Assembly (NCBI GenBank): GCA_004764695.1
Contig: SMSO01000031.1
Coordinates: 742,600 to 806,599 of the forward strand
Direction: 5' to 3'
DNA length: 64,000 bases
Origin: Schizochytrium sp. TIO01
Taxonomy: Eukaryota > Sar > Bigyra > Thraustochytrida > Thraustochytriidae
Made by a program: the position numbers and the translations under genes
Shown here: positions 1 through 10,772 of the stretch, piece after piece
Layout: every line of letters begins with the position of its first letter
Numbering within the stretch: position 1 is the first letter of the stretch
The notes under the pieces: model-generated
What the model was told of the DNA's origin: nothing
What the model saw: the letters and a program-made list of their open reading frames with translations, nothing else
The model's database searches: none

Positions 1-190
1 CATATTTGCCTCAACTTGGAAAAAGTTGATCTTAGCATGGTGGAGGGGTTTCCAGGAAACTGGCAAGCTTGGTGAAGACATTGTTGAGATGTGCAGCTCT
101 TCGGCGACACGTGTCTGTATGCTCGAGAAGTGTCGCGGCCTCGCGGGCTAGCTGAAGCGAAGAAGTGAAGTTTGGCATAATGCTCGGCAT
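1..190 (-). pseudogene. 5' end of a third (leftmost) helical-bundle/kinase/ARM gene copy, frameshifted
   Basis: The minus strand from the ATG at 188-190 encodes a start almost identical to the two complete copies to the right (MPSIMPNF..., residues 1 to about 40). Only 190 bases lie inside the window, so the kinase and ARM parts would be beyond its left edge. Aligned with the other copies, this one has one extra base near positions 45-52. The frame then runs into TAA within a few codons, while the homologous residues (..FFQVEA..) continue in another frame. The DNA left of the indel is also much more diverged than the DNA right of it. I infer a broken or decaying copy. An unrecognised splice could in principle rescue it, but none is visible in so short a piece. 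Confidence 0.75.
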
Positions 191-484
191 GTTATGTGGC
201 TCTGCGTGACCCAGGCCGTGCTGGAGAGCTCAAACAGTACTGATTGCTCTGAGAAGATGGTTATCTCTGAAAATTGTCTTGACTCTCGACCTACGTACCT
301 ACCAACTAGGTACCCTCATAGTTTGTAATAGTTAGAGTCATTGAGTGATTGTTTTCACTTGAGTTTTTACCCAAGTTAATTAAAAAAGACTTTAAATCAG
401 TACCTCTAACTACTATTGTTAATACTATCTGATATTAGGAGTACTCATAGACTCCCTTTGGAAGTCTTTCTAAATTTATTTTCA
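191..484. other. 5' flank of leftmost copy
   Basis: The first roughly 60 bases upstream of the start codon match the upstream DNA of the other two gene copies (6938-7000 and 11668-11740), including the stretch ending in 'gagaagatgg'. Similarity then fades. This is presumably promoter/5'UTR DNA duplicated with the gene. No core promoter motif can be assigned confidently. Confidence 0.5.
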
Positions 485-1682
485 TAGAAAACATTCAGTT
501 AAGCCACTCTTACTAGTCAAAGGGTATTCCTTAAAATCTTGGGCAGAATTAAGTCCAACCATTGTATAGTAGGCCTTCTTGGCCTGACATCAAATAAACA
601 AATTCCACCCATCTCACAAAGTAGCTTACTACTAGTACATCCCAGTTTTTGAGAGAGACTTTTCGAAGCTAGTTTCTACAAAAGCCCTACTATGGTTCAA
701 TTTGATATTTTAATCAGAAGGAGAATGAATAGGACTAGCCTTCAAGGGAAGAAACTCATTCAATAAGGCTTCACATTGTTGGAGTATCTATTGAAGTATA
801 ATAACTTAGTGTGTAGATAGTTAGTTATGTATATCTGAAAACATCCCAACTAAAACGTACACAATACCAAAGTCCTAGACTTTGACTGTAGACTTTGACA
901 GCAGTTCCTGAATGCTAAGTCGAACCATGATTGTCCTTCATCTCTCTACCCACACTATTTGTTGCTGATCTCCCTCACGTTAACTTGCAATAGTTTTCTA
1001 CCTACAGAAAGATTCTTCTCTTCATTTATTTCCCTAAGTAGCATAAGGTATTCATTAGCGCTCTTGAAATAAATAAACTATATTTTAAAAAGAAAGTACT
1101 CAAATAAAATAAAGTAGGTCACTTGAGAAAAATTATGATGTGCTTCGTCTAGTCTACTATCTACCATTAATACATTACCACTACGAGTTTTTTTTTAAAT
1201 GGGGAAAACTTAAATTAAAAAACGTTTCTTTTAAAAGCTAATTTTTTTAAATATCAAAACAATTATTGGCTAACGCCGGTCTTTTTAGCTGTTGTCACAC
1301 ATGTTCGAACAAGCACGCAAACAAATATATCGCAATTCCAAGATAGATAACGGTCTAGCTCTTCGCAGCTCAATTATGATTGTTTTCATTTGCTGATCAT
1401 CTACATCCGTTCTACATGCGTTCTATACAAAGCAAAGGAGCTTGCCTTCTTCATCGAAACAATCTCAATATGCAACTTAAACTAGGTATACCATGACTTA
1501 ATTAGCATTTCTCTAGATAGAAAAACGAGGGCAATGCCTAGGTATGACAACTTTAGTTTCAAGTCTTTTGGTCCTTTCTTTCTGTCCATGCGCTGGTAGC
1601 CGTAGGTACCTACCTACCTGCATGCAAAGGAGGTAGCCAGCTAGAAGCACAGAAGTATTCTATAGACATATATATTTATCAC
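485..1682. repeat. Duplicated 3' flank, copy A
   Basis: This AT-rich segment is nearly identical to 7355-8414 and leads directly into the 3' end of gene copy 1, so it was duplicated together with the gene. It contains about 140 bases (roughly 580-720) that are missing from copy B but present, in diverged form, in copy C at 12020-12160. That makes the difference a deletion in B. A perfect short hairpin (aggcc-ttctt-ggcct) lies near 571-585 and is also in copy B. No ORF is supported here. Confidence 0.85.
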
Positions 1683-4600
1683 TTATTGTAGTTTTGCAAA
1701 AGCTTTCTGACAAATGCTCGATGACGGAAATCTTTGGTGTGCGTCCGAAACGCACTCGCGTGCACCCAACTTGATAAGAATTTGAAGCACTTGAGCATTC
1801 GACGATAAATTCAAAATTGTCGAACATGCTTGTTCTTGCACGTCTGCATTCGTTCGATGTGCGCGCATGGCGGTCACAATCTCTGCGCCCACATTCAAAT
1901 GTTGTCCCAGGATCTCTTTGTTACTATCATTATTGTAGGCGAGATTCATCAATGCTCCACATGCACTCTTTTGCACGCCCGCATTCGTTCGATGGGCACG
2001 CATGGCGGCCACAATCTCTGCACCCACATCCAAATCTTGTACCAGGATCTCTTTGTTGCGATCATTGAAACCAAGACTGCACAATGCTCCACATGCTTGT
2101 TTTTGCACGTCTGAACTCCTTCGATGTACGCGCATGGCGGCCACAATCTCCACGCCCACATTCAAATTTTGTACCAGGATCTCTTCGTTGCGGTCATTTA
2201 CAGCAAGATTTAACAATGCGCAACACGCTTGTTTTTGCACGTCTGCATTCGTCCGATGTGCGCGCATGGCGGCCACAATCTCTGCGCCCAAATTCAAATC
2301 TTGTCCCAGGATCTCTCTGTTGCGATAATTTAAAGCAAGATTCCACAATGCCCAACATGCTTGTTCTTGCACGTACGCATTCCTTCGATGTGCAATCATG
2401 GTAGCCACAATCTCTTCGCCCACTTTCAAATCGTGTACCACGAGCCCTTTCTTGCGATCATTTACAGCAAGATTCCACAACGCCCCAAATGCTTGTCCTT
2501 GCACGTCTGCATTTGCTCGATGTTCGCGCATGGCAGCCACAATCTCTGCGCCAGCATTCACATCTTGTCCCAGGATCTCTTCGTAGCGATCATCTAAAGC
2601 AAGATTACGCAATGCCCCACTTGCATACTCTTGCACCTTAGCATTCGTTCGATGTTCGCGCATGGCGGCCATAATCACTGTGGCCACATCCAAATCTTGT
2701 CCCAGGATCTCACAGTTGCGATCATTATCGTCAGTAAGATTCATCAATGCCCCACATGCTTGTTTTTGTACGTCTGCATTCGTTCGATGTTCGCGCATGG
2801 CGGCCACAATCTCTGTGCCCACATCCAAATCTTGTCCCAGGATCTCACAGTTGCGATCATTATCGTCAGTAAGATTCATCAATGCCCCACATGCACTCAC
2901 CTGCACGTCTGCATTCGTTCGATGTTCGCGCATGGTAGCCACAATCTCTGCGCCCACATTCAAATCTTGTACCAGGATCTCACTGTTGCGACCATTGAAA
3001 CCAAGACTCATCAGTGCCCAACATGCATCCTCCTGCACGTCTGCATTCGTTCGATGTGTGCGCATGGTGGTCGCAATCTCTGCGCCTACATTCAAATCTT
3101 GCACCAGGATCTCACAGTTGCGGTCATTTTCCGCAAGATTCCTTAATGCCCCACATGCTTGTTTTTGTATGTCTGCATTCGTTCGATGTGCACGCATGGC
3201 GGCCACAATCTCTGCACCCACATCCAAATCTTGTACCAGGATCTCACAGTTGCGATCATTATTGTAGGTAAGATTCATCAGTGCCAAACATGCATTCTTT
3301 TGCACGTCTGCATCGGTTCGATGTGCGCGCATGGCGGCAACAATCTCTGCGCACACATTCAAATCTTGTACCAGGATCTCACAGTTGCGATCATTATTGT
3401 AGCCAAGATTCCACAATGCCCTACATGCTTGTTCTTGCACGTCTGCATTCGTTTGATGTGCGCGCATGGCGGCCACAATCTCTGCGGCCACATTCAAATC
3501 TTGTACCAGGATCTCACAGTTGCGATCATTTGAAGCAAGATTCATCAGTGCCCAACATGCTTGTTCTTGCACGTCTGCATTGGTTTGATGTGCGCGCATG
3601 GCGGTCGCAATCTCTGCGCCCACATTCAAATCTTGTACCAGGATCTCACAGTTGCGATCATTATTGTAGCCAAGATTCCACAATGCCCTACATGCTTGTT
3701 TTTGCACGTCTGCATTCGTTTGATGTGCGCGCATGGCGGCCACAATCTCTGCGCCCACATTCAAATCTTGTACCAGGATCTCACAGTTGCGATCATTATT
3801 GTAGCCAAGATTCCACAATGCCCTACATGCTTGTTTTTGCACGTACGCATTCCTTCGATGTGCGCGCATGACAGCCACAATCTCTGCGCCCACATTCAAA
3901 TCGTGTACCACGAGCCCTTTCTTGCGATCATTTAAAGCAAGATTCCACAATGCCCCAAATGCTTGTCCTTGCACGTCTGCATTCGTTCGATGTTCGCGCA
4001 TGGTAGCCACAATCTCTGCGCCAGAATTCAAATCTTGTCCCAGGATCTCTTCGTAGCGATCCTCTAAAGCAAGATTACGCAATGCCCCTACTTGCATACT
4101 TTTGCACCTCAGCATTCGTTCGATGTTCGCGCATGGCGGCCACAATCGCTGTGCCCACATCCAAATCTTGTCCCAGGATCTCACAGTTGCGATCATTATC
4201 GTCAGTAAGATTCATCAGTGCCGCACATGCTTGCTCTTGCACGTTTGCATTCGTTCGATGTTCGCGCATGGCGGCCACAATCTCTACGCCTACATTCAAA
4301 TCTTGTACCAGGATCTCTCTGTTGCAATCATGAAAAGCAAGACAACGCAATGCCCCACTTGCTTGCTCTTGCACGTTTGCATTCGTTCGATGTTCGCGCA
4401 TGGCGGCCACAATCTCTGCGCCCACATTCAGATCTTGTACCACGATCTCACTGTTGCGATCATTTACAGCAAGATTCCACAATGCCCCACATGCACTCCT
4501 TTGCACGTCTGCATTCGTTCGATGTTCGCGCATGGCGGCCACAATCTCTGCGCCCACATTCAGATCTTGTACCAGGATCTCACTGTTGCGATCATTTACA

Positions 4601-5010
4601 GCAAGATTCCACAATGCCCCACTTGCCTCCTCTTGCACCTCAACATTGGTTCGATGTGCACGCATGGCGGCCACAATCTCTGCGCCCACATTCAGATCTT
4701 GTACCAGGATCTCACTGTTGCGATCATTTACAGCAAGATTCCACAATGCCCCACATGCACTCCTTTGCACGTCTGCATTCGTTCGATGTGCGCGCATGGC
4801 GGCCACAATCTCTGTGCCCACATTCAAATCTTGTCCCAGGAGCTCACAGTTGCGATCAGTGAAAGCAAGATTCCGCAATGCCCCACATGCTTGTTCTTGC
4901 ACGTCTGCACTCGTTCGATGTACGCGCATGGCGGCCACAATCTCTGTGCCCATATCCAAAGCTTGCGCTAGACTAAGTTGGTTCTTCATATTACTGAACG
5001 TGAGGGTCCT
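1683..5010 (-). repeat. ARM-repeat coding tandem array of copy 1 (about 25 units of 132/135 bp)
   Basis: About 25 units of 44 residues (132 bp), or 45 residues where an extra Asn/Asp precedes the DRN motif, follow the pattern ..ALxNLAxNDRNxEILxQDLNVGAEIVAAMRxH.. and end in VQxxAC. Unit identity is very high at both protein and DNA level. A block around 2400-2760 recurs at 3870-4230 with an offset of 1470 bp. That equals 11 units (five of 132 bp and six of 135 bp), as expected from unequal exchange. Because units are multiples of three, several long antisense open frames arise here as by-products. Confidence 0.93.
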
Positions 5011-6937
5011 GATACAAGCACATGCTGCAGCCTGCACTGCTGCTTCGCTTGCATGCTCTTGCATGATACTTAACAGTATAGGGCCGATACCATAGGTCGC
5101 CATTGCAGTTTCAGCATACTCGCCGGTAGCTTCACGATGAAACGCGTAATGGAATATCCAAAGTGCTTCGGAAATCACCTCGGCATCGCGTTGCTCTTCC
5201 TTTAGGATTCTATGCAAATGAACAAGAATACCCCGCTCACGAACAACTCTCCTCAGCTCATCATCGCCACCTGCGGTCTCAGCAGCTTTGAATTCACCTT
5301 CCAGAGCACCATGCAAGATCTGTAGTGTTCGTAGCAGATCTGTTCGATCGCCTCGATCAGCCAGATCTCGAACTAGACCCCGCACCATTTCGACATTCAC
5401 ATTTCGTTTTGCAGATGCGCGATGGATTCTCTTTATGAATCCACCAGCAAGCCCGCGAATGATGCGGCTCGATCGGCGTTCACCACCTCGAGACTCGAAA
5501 CTCTTTAGAATATCCTTAGCAGTTGGTCTGTTAGCAGGCTCCTTGTCCCAACAAGACTTCATGATGCGGACTATCCAGAGTTTCACAGGTACTTCGTCAG
5601 AGATTTCAGGACGCTCACCTGCGAGAACCCTGCTTTCAAGCTCTCCTGGATGATACACGAGATGCTCGTATGGCATCTCCTCGTGGTACATCTCCCACAT
5701 AATCAGGCCTAGAGAATATATGTCTGCCTTTGTTGTCCAACGAGCAGGAGCTTGAAGTACTTCTGGAGCCATGTACACCCGGGTCCCGGCCACCGAAATG
5801 GTGTCTGCAAAACTTGTATTTGGGCTCGTTCTGTCTGCAAGACCAAAGTCGGTAAGCTTTACCAGGCCCAGGTCTTGGCTGAGGAGCACATTGGCAGGTT
5901 CCAGATCACCATGAATCACGTTTTCACTATGCAGATAGCGGAGCCCTCGTGTGACACCGCGCAAAATGGCCTCTTTATCATCTAGTCCAAGGGTAATGCT
6001 TGTGCCGCTCGGTTTGCTCTCATACAGTAATTAAACTAGAGAGAAGTCGCACTTGTCCATAACCAAATGAAACCGGTTCTGAATGATGCATGTGCCGAGA
6101 AGGCAGACGATGTTTTTGTGATTCAACCCTTGCCAGCTTTGGGCCTCTTCAATCAATGCCTTTTGCTCAGAAAGCTGAAGGTGGCCACGGATTTGTCGAA
6201 CTCTCTTGATAGCAACTGGTATATTTATTCCATCCTCTCCTTCGAGAACACCTGACAGGACTTGTCCAAAGCTGCCTTCACCAAGAATATGTTCGGGATA
6301 GTCTATGGTAACCTTTTCCCGTGGTATTGTAGCCATCTCAGACTCTTGAGTTCCTCGCTCTGCACTAATAAGCTCTTGCAGCGCTCGTCGCTGTCTTCGC
6401 GTCCCAGCACGACCTGCTATGATATCTGTAAGGCTGATGTCAGGATGGTCTTTGAGCAATAACAGTATGGCTTCAACTTGGTCGTGACCTTCGTCTTGGT
6501 ATTGCTTGATCATGTTTTCAAGACGAAGGTGGTCTTCTTCGGCATCGTCGAGATCGATTTGCTCGATGGCTGCAGGCGGGGACGGGAAACTCGAAGCGGA
6601 TTCGGCAAACTTGGATCAATGTTTGCAGACGCTGCTCTACATCTGCGAGCACTTGAGTAGCTCTCTTGATGTCCATGAGTTGTAAAATTATGGTGGATCT
6701 ATCATCACTAGGATCGAAGAACTCGCGAAGTAGCGAGATGATGTTGCGTAGACTAGCCTCCACCTGAATGAAATCAATATCAGCATTTTGCTGGGGCTCT
6801 AAGAAACTGGCAAGCTTGGTGAAGACATTGTTGAGATGTGCAGCTCTTCGGCGGCACGTGTGTGTATGCTCGAGAAGTGTCGCGGCCTCGCGGGCTAGCT
6901 GAAGCGAAGAAGTGAAGTTTGGCATAATGCTCGGCAT
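1683..6937 (-). pseudogene. Helical-bundle / kinase-like / 25x ARM-repeat gene, copy 1 (frames broken)
   Basis: Read 5'->3' on the minus strand. 6937 to about 6585 encodes an N-terminal alpha-helical region. About 6583 to 6034 encodes a linker and the kinase N-lobe (GEGSFGQV glycine loop, VAIK lysine). 6030 to 4089 encodes the C-lobe (catalytic loop HGDLEPAN, DFG, APE) and seven ARM units. 4088 to 1683 encodes about 18 more ARM units and the C-terminal cap. The frame is broken three times: one extra base near 6583 (absent from copy 2), TAA at 6031-6033 (shared with copy 2), and one extra T at 4089 (absent from a duplicate block 1470 bp away). All flanking coding sequence stays open, so the lesions look recent. 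It could instead be expressed as separate shorter ORFs, or the single-base indels could be assembly errors. The kinase's HRD Arg is Gly and the following Lys is Glu, so activity is doubtful. Neighbouring copies are in the same orientation. Confidence 0.8.
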
Positions 6938-7354
6938 GTTATGTGGCCCCGCGTGGCCGTGCTGGAGAGCTCAAACAGTACTGGTTGCTCTGAGAAGATG
7001 GTCTGCCGATGCCATGTTTGAACATCGTTTTGCTCACGAGTTAACTACAAACAACTATCTACTATATACCCCACGATATACGTGCTACCAGTTGGGTGCT
7101 ATGGGCTACTAGGGGCACTCATAAGGAAGTTACCTTTTTTCTTAAAATAGTAGCCCACTGGTCTGAAGTTCGCCTTGGGTTTAAAAATGAAGGCAAAGAT
7201 AGGTAACGCGTATGGAAGCCCAATGACTAAAAGAATACTTTATGAATTGAGAAATACTGGTAAAGTAGATAGGTATTGAGAGAGAGATAAGTACCTAGGT
7301 AGTAGATAGGGTATTGTTGAGACTCGGTACTTAGAACACGCAATCAGCTTTTTA
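6938..7354. other. 5' flank of copy 1
   Basis: 6938-7130 matches the upstream DNA of copy 2 (11668-11880) closely, including the text around 'ggctactaggggcactcata', and matches the flank of the leftmost copy for about 60 bases. The promoter of the gene family should be here. I cannot point to a defined element. The remainder up to 7354 is AT-rich without recognisable content. Confidence 0.5.
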
Positions 7355-8414
7355 AAGAAAACATTCAGTTAAGCCACTCTTACTAGTCAAAGGGTATTTC
7401 TTAAAATCTTGGGGAGACTGCAGTCCAACCATTGTATAGTAGGCCTTCTTGGCCTGAAGAAGGAGGATGAATAGGACCAGCCTTCAAGGGAAGAAACTCA
7501 TTCAATAAGGCTTCGCATTGTTGGAGTATCTATTGAAGTATAATAACTTAGTGTGTAGATAGTTAGTTGTGTATATCTGAAAACATCCCAACTAAAACGT
7601 ACACAATACCAAAGTCCTAGACTTTGACTGTAGACTTTGACAGCAGTTCCTGAATGCTAAGTCGAACCATGATTGTCCTTCATCTCTCTACCCACACTAT
7701 TTGTTGCTGATTTCCCTCACGTTAACTTGCAATAGTTTTCTACCTACAGAAAGATTCTTCTCTTCATTTATTTCCCTAAGTAGCATAAGGTATTCATTAG
7801 CGCTCTTGAAATAAATAAACTATATTTTAAAAAGAAAGTACTCAAATAAAATAAAGTAGGTCACTTGAGAAAAATTATGATGTGCTTCGTCTAGTCTACT
7901 ATCTACCATTAATACATTACCACTACGAGTTTTTTTTTAAAATGGGGAAAACTTAAATTAAAAAACGTTTCTTTTAAAAGCTAATTTTTAAAAATATCAA
8001 AACAATTATTGACTAACGCCGGTCTTTTTAGCTGTTGTCACACATGTTCGAACAAGCACGCAAACAAATATATCGCAATTCCAAGATAGATAACGGTCTA
8101 GCTCTTCGCAGGTCAACCATGATTGTTTTCATTTGCTGATCATCTACATGCGTTCTATACAAAGCAAAGGAGCTTGCCTTCTTCATCGAAACAATCTCAA
8201 TATGCAACTTAAACTAGGTATACCATGACTTAATTAGCATTTCTCTAGATAGAAAAACGAGGGCAATGCCTAGGTATGACAACTTTAGTTTCAAGTCTTT
8301 TGGTCCTTTCTTTCTGTCCATGCGCTGGTAGCCGTAGGTACCTACCTACCTGCATGCAAAGGAGGTAGCCAGCTAGAAGCACAGAAGTATTCTATAGACA
8401 TATATATTTATCAC
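7355..8414. repeat. Duplicated 3' flank, copy B
   Basis: Near-identical to 485-1682 (copy A) apart from an internal deletion of about 140 bases after the 'aggccttcttggcct' hairpin (near 7440). It joins the 3' end of gene copy 2 exactly as copy A joins copy 1. This shows that the duplicated unit is gene plus flank: 6747 bp between the start codons of the left and middle copies, 4730 bp between the middle and right copies. Confidence 0.88.
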
Positions 8415-9745
8415 TTATTGTAGTTTTGCAAAAGCTTTCTGACAAATGCTCGATGACGGAAATCTTTGGTGTGCGTCTGAAACGCATTCGCGTGCACCCA
8501 ACTTGATAAGAATTTGAAGCACTTGAGCATTCGACGATAAATTCAAAATTGTCGAACATGCTTGGTCTTGCACGTCTGCATTCGTTCGATGTGCAATCAT
8601 GGCGTCAACAATGTCTTCGCCCACATTCAAATGTTGTACCAGGATAACTCTGTTGCGATCATTATTGCTGGCAAGATTGCACAATGCTCCGCATGCTCTT
8701 TCTTGCACGTCTGCATTCATTCGATGTGCGCGCATGGCGGCCACAATCTCTGCGCCAACATTCAAATCTTGTCCCAGGATCTCTTTGTTGCGATCGTCCT
8801 TGTAGGCAAGATTCATCAATGCGTCACATGCTTGTTCCTGCACGTCTACATTGCTTCGATTTGCGCGCATGGCGGCCACAATCTCTGCGCCCACATTCAA
8901 ATCTTGTACCAGGACCTCTCTGTTGCGATCATCATTGTAGGCAAGATTACACACTGCCCAACATGCGTAGTTTTGCACGTCTGCATTCGTTCGATGTGCG
9001 CGCATGGAGGCCACAATCTCTGTGCCCACATTCAAATCGTGTCCCAGGATCTCACAGTTGCGATCATTATGATAGGCGAGATTGCACAAGGCCGAGCAAG
9101 TGTATTTTTGTACGTCTGCATTCGTTCGATGTTCGCGCATGGCGGCCACAATCTCTGCGCCCACATCCAAATCTTGTCCCAGGATCTCTTTGTTGCGAGC
9201 ATTGAAAGCAAGATTCCACAATGCCCAACACGCACTCTCTTGCACGTCTGCATTCATCTGATGTTCGCGCATAGCGGCCACAATCTCTGCGCCCACATTC
9301 AGATCTTGTCCCAGGGTCTCTTCGTTGCGAGCATTGCAAGAGAGATTGCTCAATGCTGAGCAAGCATTCCCTTGCACGTCTGCATTCGTTCGATGTGCAC
9401 GCATGCCAGCCACAATCTCTGCGCCCACATTCAAATCTTGTACCAGGATCTCACTGTTGCGATCATTCATATAAGCAAGATTAGATAATGCCCCACATGC
9501 ACTCATTTGCACGTCTGCATTCGTTCGATGTGCGCGCATGGCGGCCACAATCTCTGTGCCCACATTCAAATCTTGTCCCAGGAGCTCACAGTTGCGATCA
9601 GTGAAAGCAAGATTCCACAATGCCCCACATGCTTGTTCTTGCACGTTCGCATTCGTTCGATGTGCGCGCATGGCGCCCACAATCTCTGCGCCCACATCCA
9701 AATCTTGTGCTAGACTAAGTTGGTTCTTCATATTACTGAACGTGA
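8415..9745 (-). repeat. ARM-repeat coding tandem array of copy 2 (about 10 units)
   Basis: Ten units of the same 132/135-bp family as in copy 1, fewer and slightly more diverged from each other. The C-terminal cap (STILNLSSNAQVLQIL.. to AKLQ) and the first unit (IRTLTFSNMKNQLSLAQ..) match copy 1. The difference of about 15 units between paralogues is therefore internal to the array. Confidence 0.92.
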
Positions 9746-10772
9746 GGGTCCTGATACAAGCACATGCTGCGGCCTGCACTGCTGCTTCGCTTGCATGCTC
9801 TTGCATGATACTTAACAGTATAGGGCCGATGCCATAGGTCGTCATTGCAGCTTCAGCATACTCGCCGGTAGCTTCACGATGAAACGCGTAATGGAATATC
9901 CAAAGTGCTTCGGAAATCACCTCGGCATCGCGTTGCTCTTCCTTTAGGATTCTATGCAAATGAACAAGAATACCCCGCTCACGAACAACTCTCCTCAGCG
10001 CATCATCGCCACCTGCGGTCTCAGCAGCTTTGAATTCGCCTTTCAGAGCATCATGCAAGATCTGTAGTGTTCGTAGCAGATCCGTTCGATCGCCTCGATC
10101 AGCCAGATCTCGAACTAGACCCCGCATCATTTCGACATTCACATTTCGTTTTGCAGATGTGCGATAAATTCTCTTTATGAATCCACCGGCAAGCCCGCGA
10201 ATGATGCGGCTCGAGCGGCGTTCACCACCTCGAGACTCGAAACTCTTTAGAGCATCCTTAGCAGTTGGTCTGTTAGCAGGCTCCTCGTCCCAACAAGATT
10301 TCATGATGCGGACTATCCAGTGTTTCACAGGTACTTCGTCAGAGATTTCAGGACGCTCACCTGCGAGAACCCTGCTTTCAAGCTCTCCTGGATGATACAC
10401 AAGATGCTCGTATGGCGTCTCCTCGTGGTACATCTCCCACATAATCAGGCCTAGAGAATATATGTCTGCCTTTGTTGTCCAACGAGCAGGAGCTTGAAGT
10501 ACTTCTGGAGCCATGTACACATGGGTTCCGGCCACCGAAATGGTGTCTGCAAAACTTGTATTTGGGCTCGTTCTGTCTGCAAGACCAAAGTCGGTAAGCT
10601 TTACCAGGCCCAGGTCTTGGCTGAGGAGCACATTGGCAGGTTCCAGATCACCATGAATCACGTTTTCACTATGCAGATAGCAGAGCCCTCGTATGACACC
10701 GCGCAAAATGGCCTCTTTATCATCTAGTCCAAGGGTAATGCGTGTGCCGCTCGGTTTGCTCTCATACAGTAA
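8415..10772 (-). CDS. Intact ORF of copy 2: kinase C-lobe plus 10 ARM repeats
   Basis: About 785 codons are open from just after the TAA. The order is an alpha-D/E region ending in ..GLCYLHSENVIHGDLEPANVL, the DFG motif (LTDFGLAD), an activation segment ending in MAPE, the rest of the C-lobe (DIYSLGLIMWEM.., RPTAKD), a helical linker of about 150 residues, ten ARM units and a C-terminal cap ending AKLQ. The catalytic-loop Asp and Asn are present, HRD Arg is Gly and the next Lys is Glu. That loop resembles non-RD or pseudokinases. The first in-frame ATG lies well inside the domain, so a free-standing product would lack the N-lobe. The ORF makes most sense as the 3' exon or 3' part of the larger gene. 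The absence of stops over 2.3 kb suggests recent or ongoing constraint. Confidence 0.75.
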   Translation of the reverse strand, partial: LLYESKPSGTRITLGLDDKEAILRGVIRGLCYLHSENVIHGDLEPANVLLSQDLGLVKLTDFGLADRTSPNTSFADTISVAGTHVYMAPEVLQAPARWTTKADIYSLGLIMWEMYHEETPYEHLVYHPGELESRVLAGERPEISDEVPVKHWIVRIMKSCWDEEPANRPTAKDALKSFESRGGERRSSRIIRGLAGGFIKRIYRTSAKRNVNVEMMRGLVRDLADRGDRTDLLRTLQILHDALKGEFKAAETAGGDDALRRVVRERGILVHLHRILKEEQRDAEVISEALWIFHYAFHREATGEYAEAAMTTYGIGPILLSIMQEHASEAAVQAAACACIRTLTFSNMKNQLSLAQDLDVGAEIVGAMRAHRTNANVQEQACGALWNLAFTDRNCELLGQDLNVGTEIVAAMRAHRTNADVQMSACGALSNLAYMNDRNSEILVQDLNVGAEIVAGMRAHRTNADVQGNACSALSNLSCNARNEETLGQDLNVGAEIVAAMREHQMNADVQESACWALWNLAFNARNKEILGQDLDVGAEIVAAMREHRTNADVQKYTCSALCNLAYHNDRNCEILGHDLNVGTEIVASMRAHRTNADVQNYACWAVCNLAYNDDRNREVLVQDLNVGAEIVAAMRANRSNVDVQEQACDALMNLAYKDDRNKEILGQDLNVGAEIVAAMRAHRMNADVQERACGALCNLASNNDRNRVILVQHLNVGEDIVDAMIAHRTNADVQDQACSTILNLSSNAQVLQILIKLGARECVSDAHQRFPSSSICQKAFAKLQ

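Noticed and set aside
1817-4971. Long plus-strand ORFs (up to 289 codons) across the ARM-repeat region
   Set aside because: They are antisense by-products: repeat units are multiples of three, so any frame open in one unit stays open in the next. Their His/Arg/Ser-rich repeated text has no independent support.
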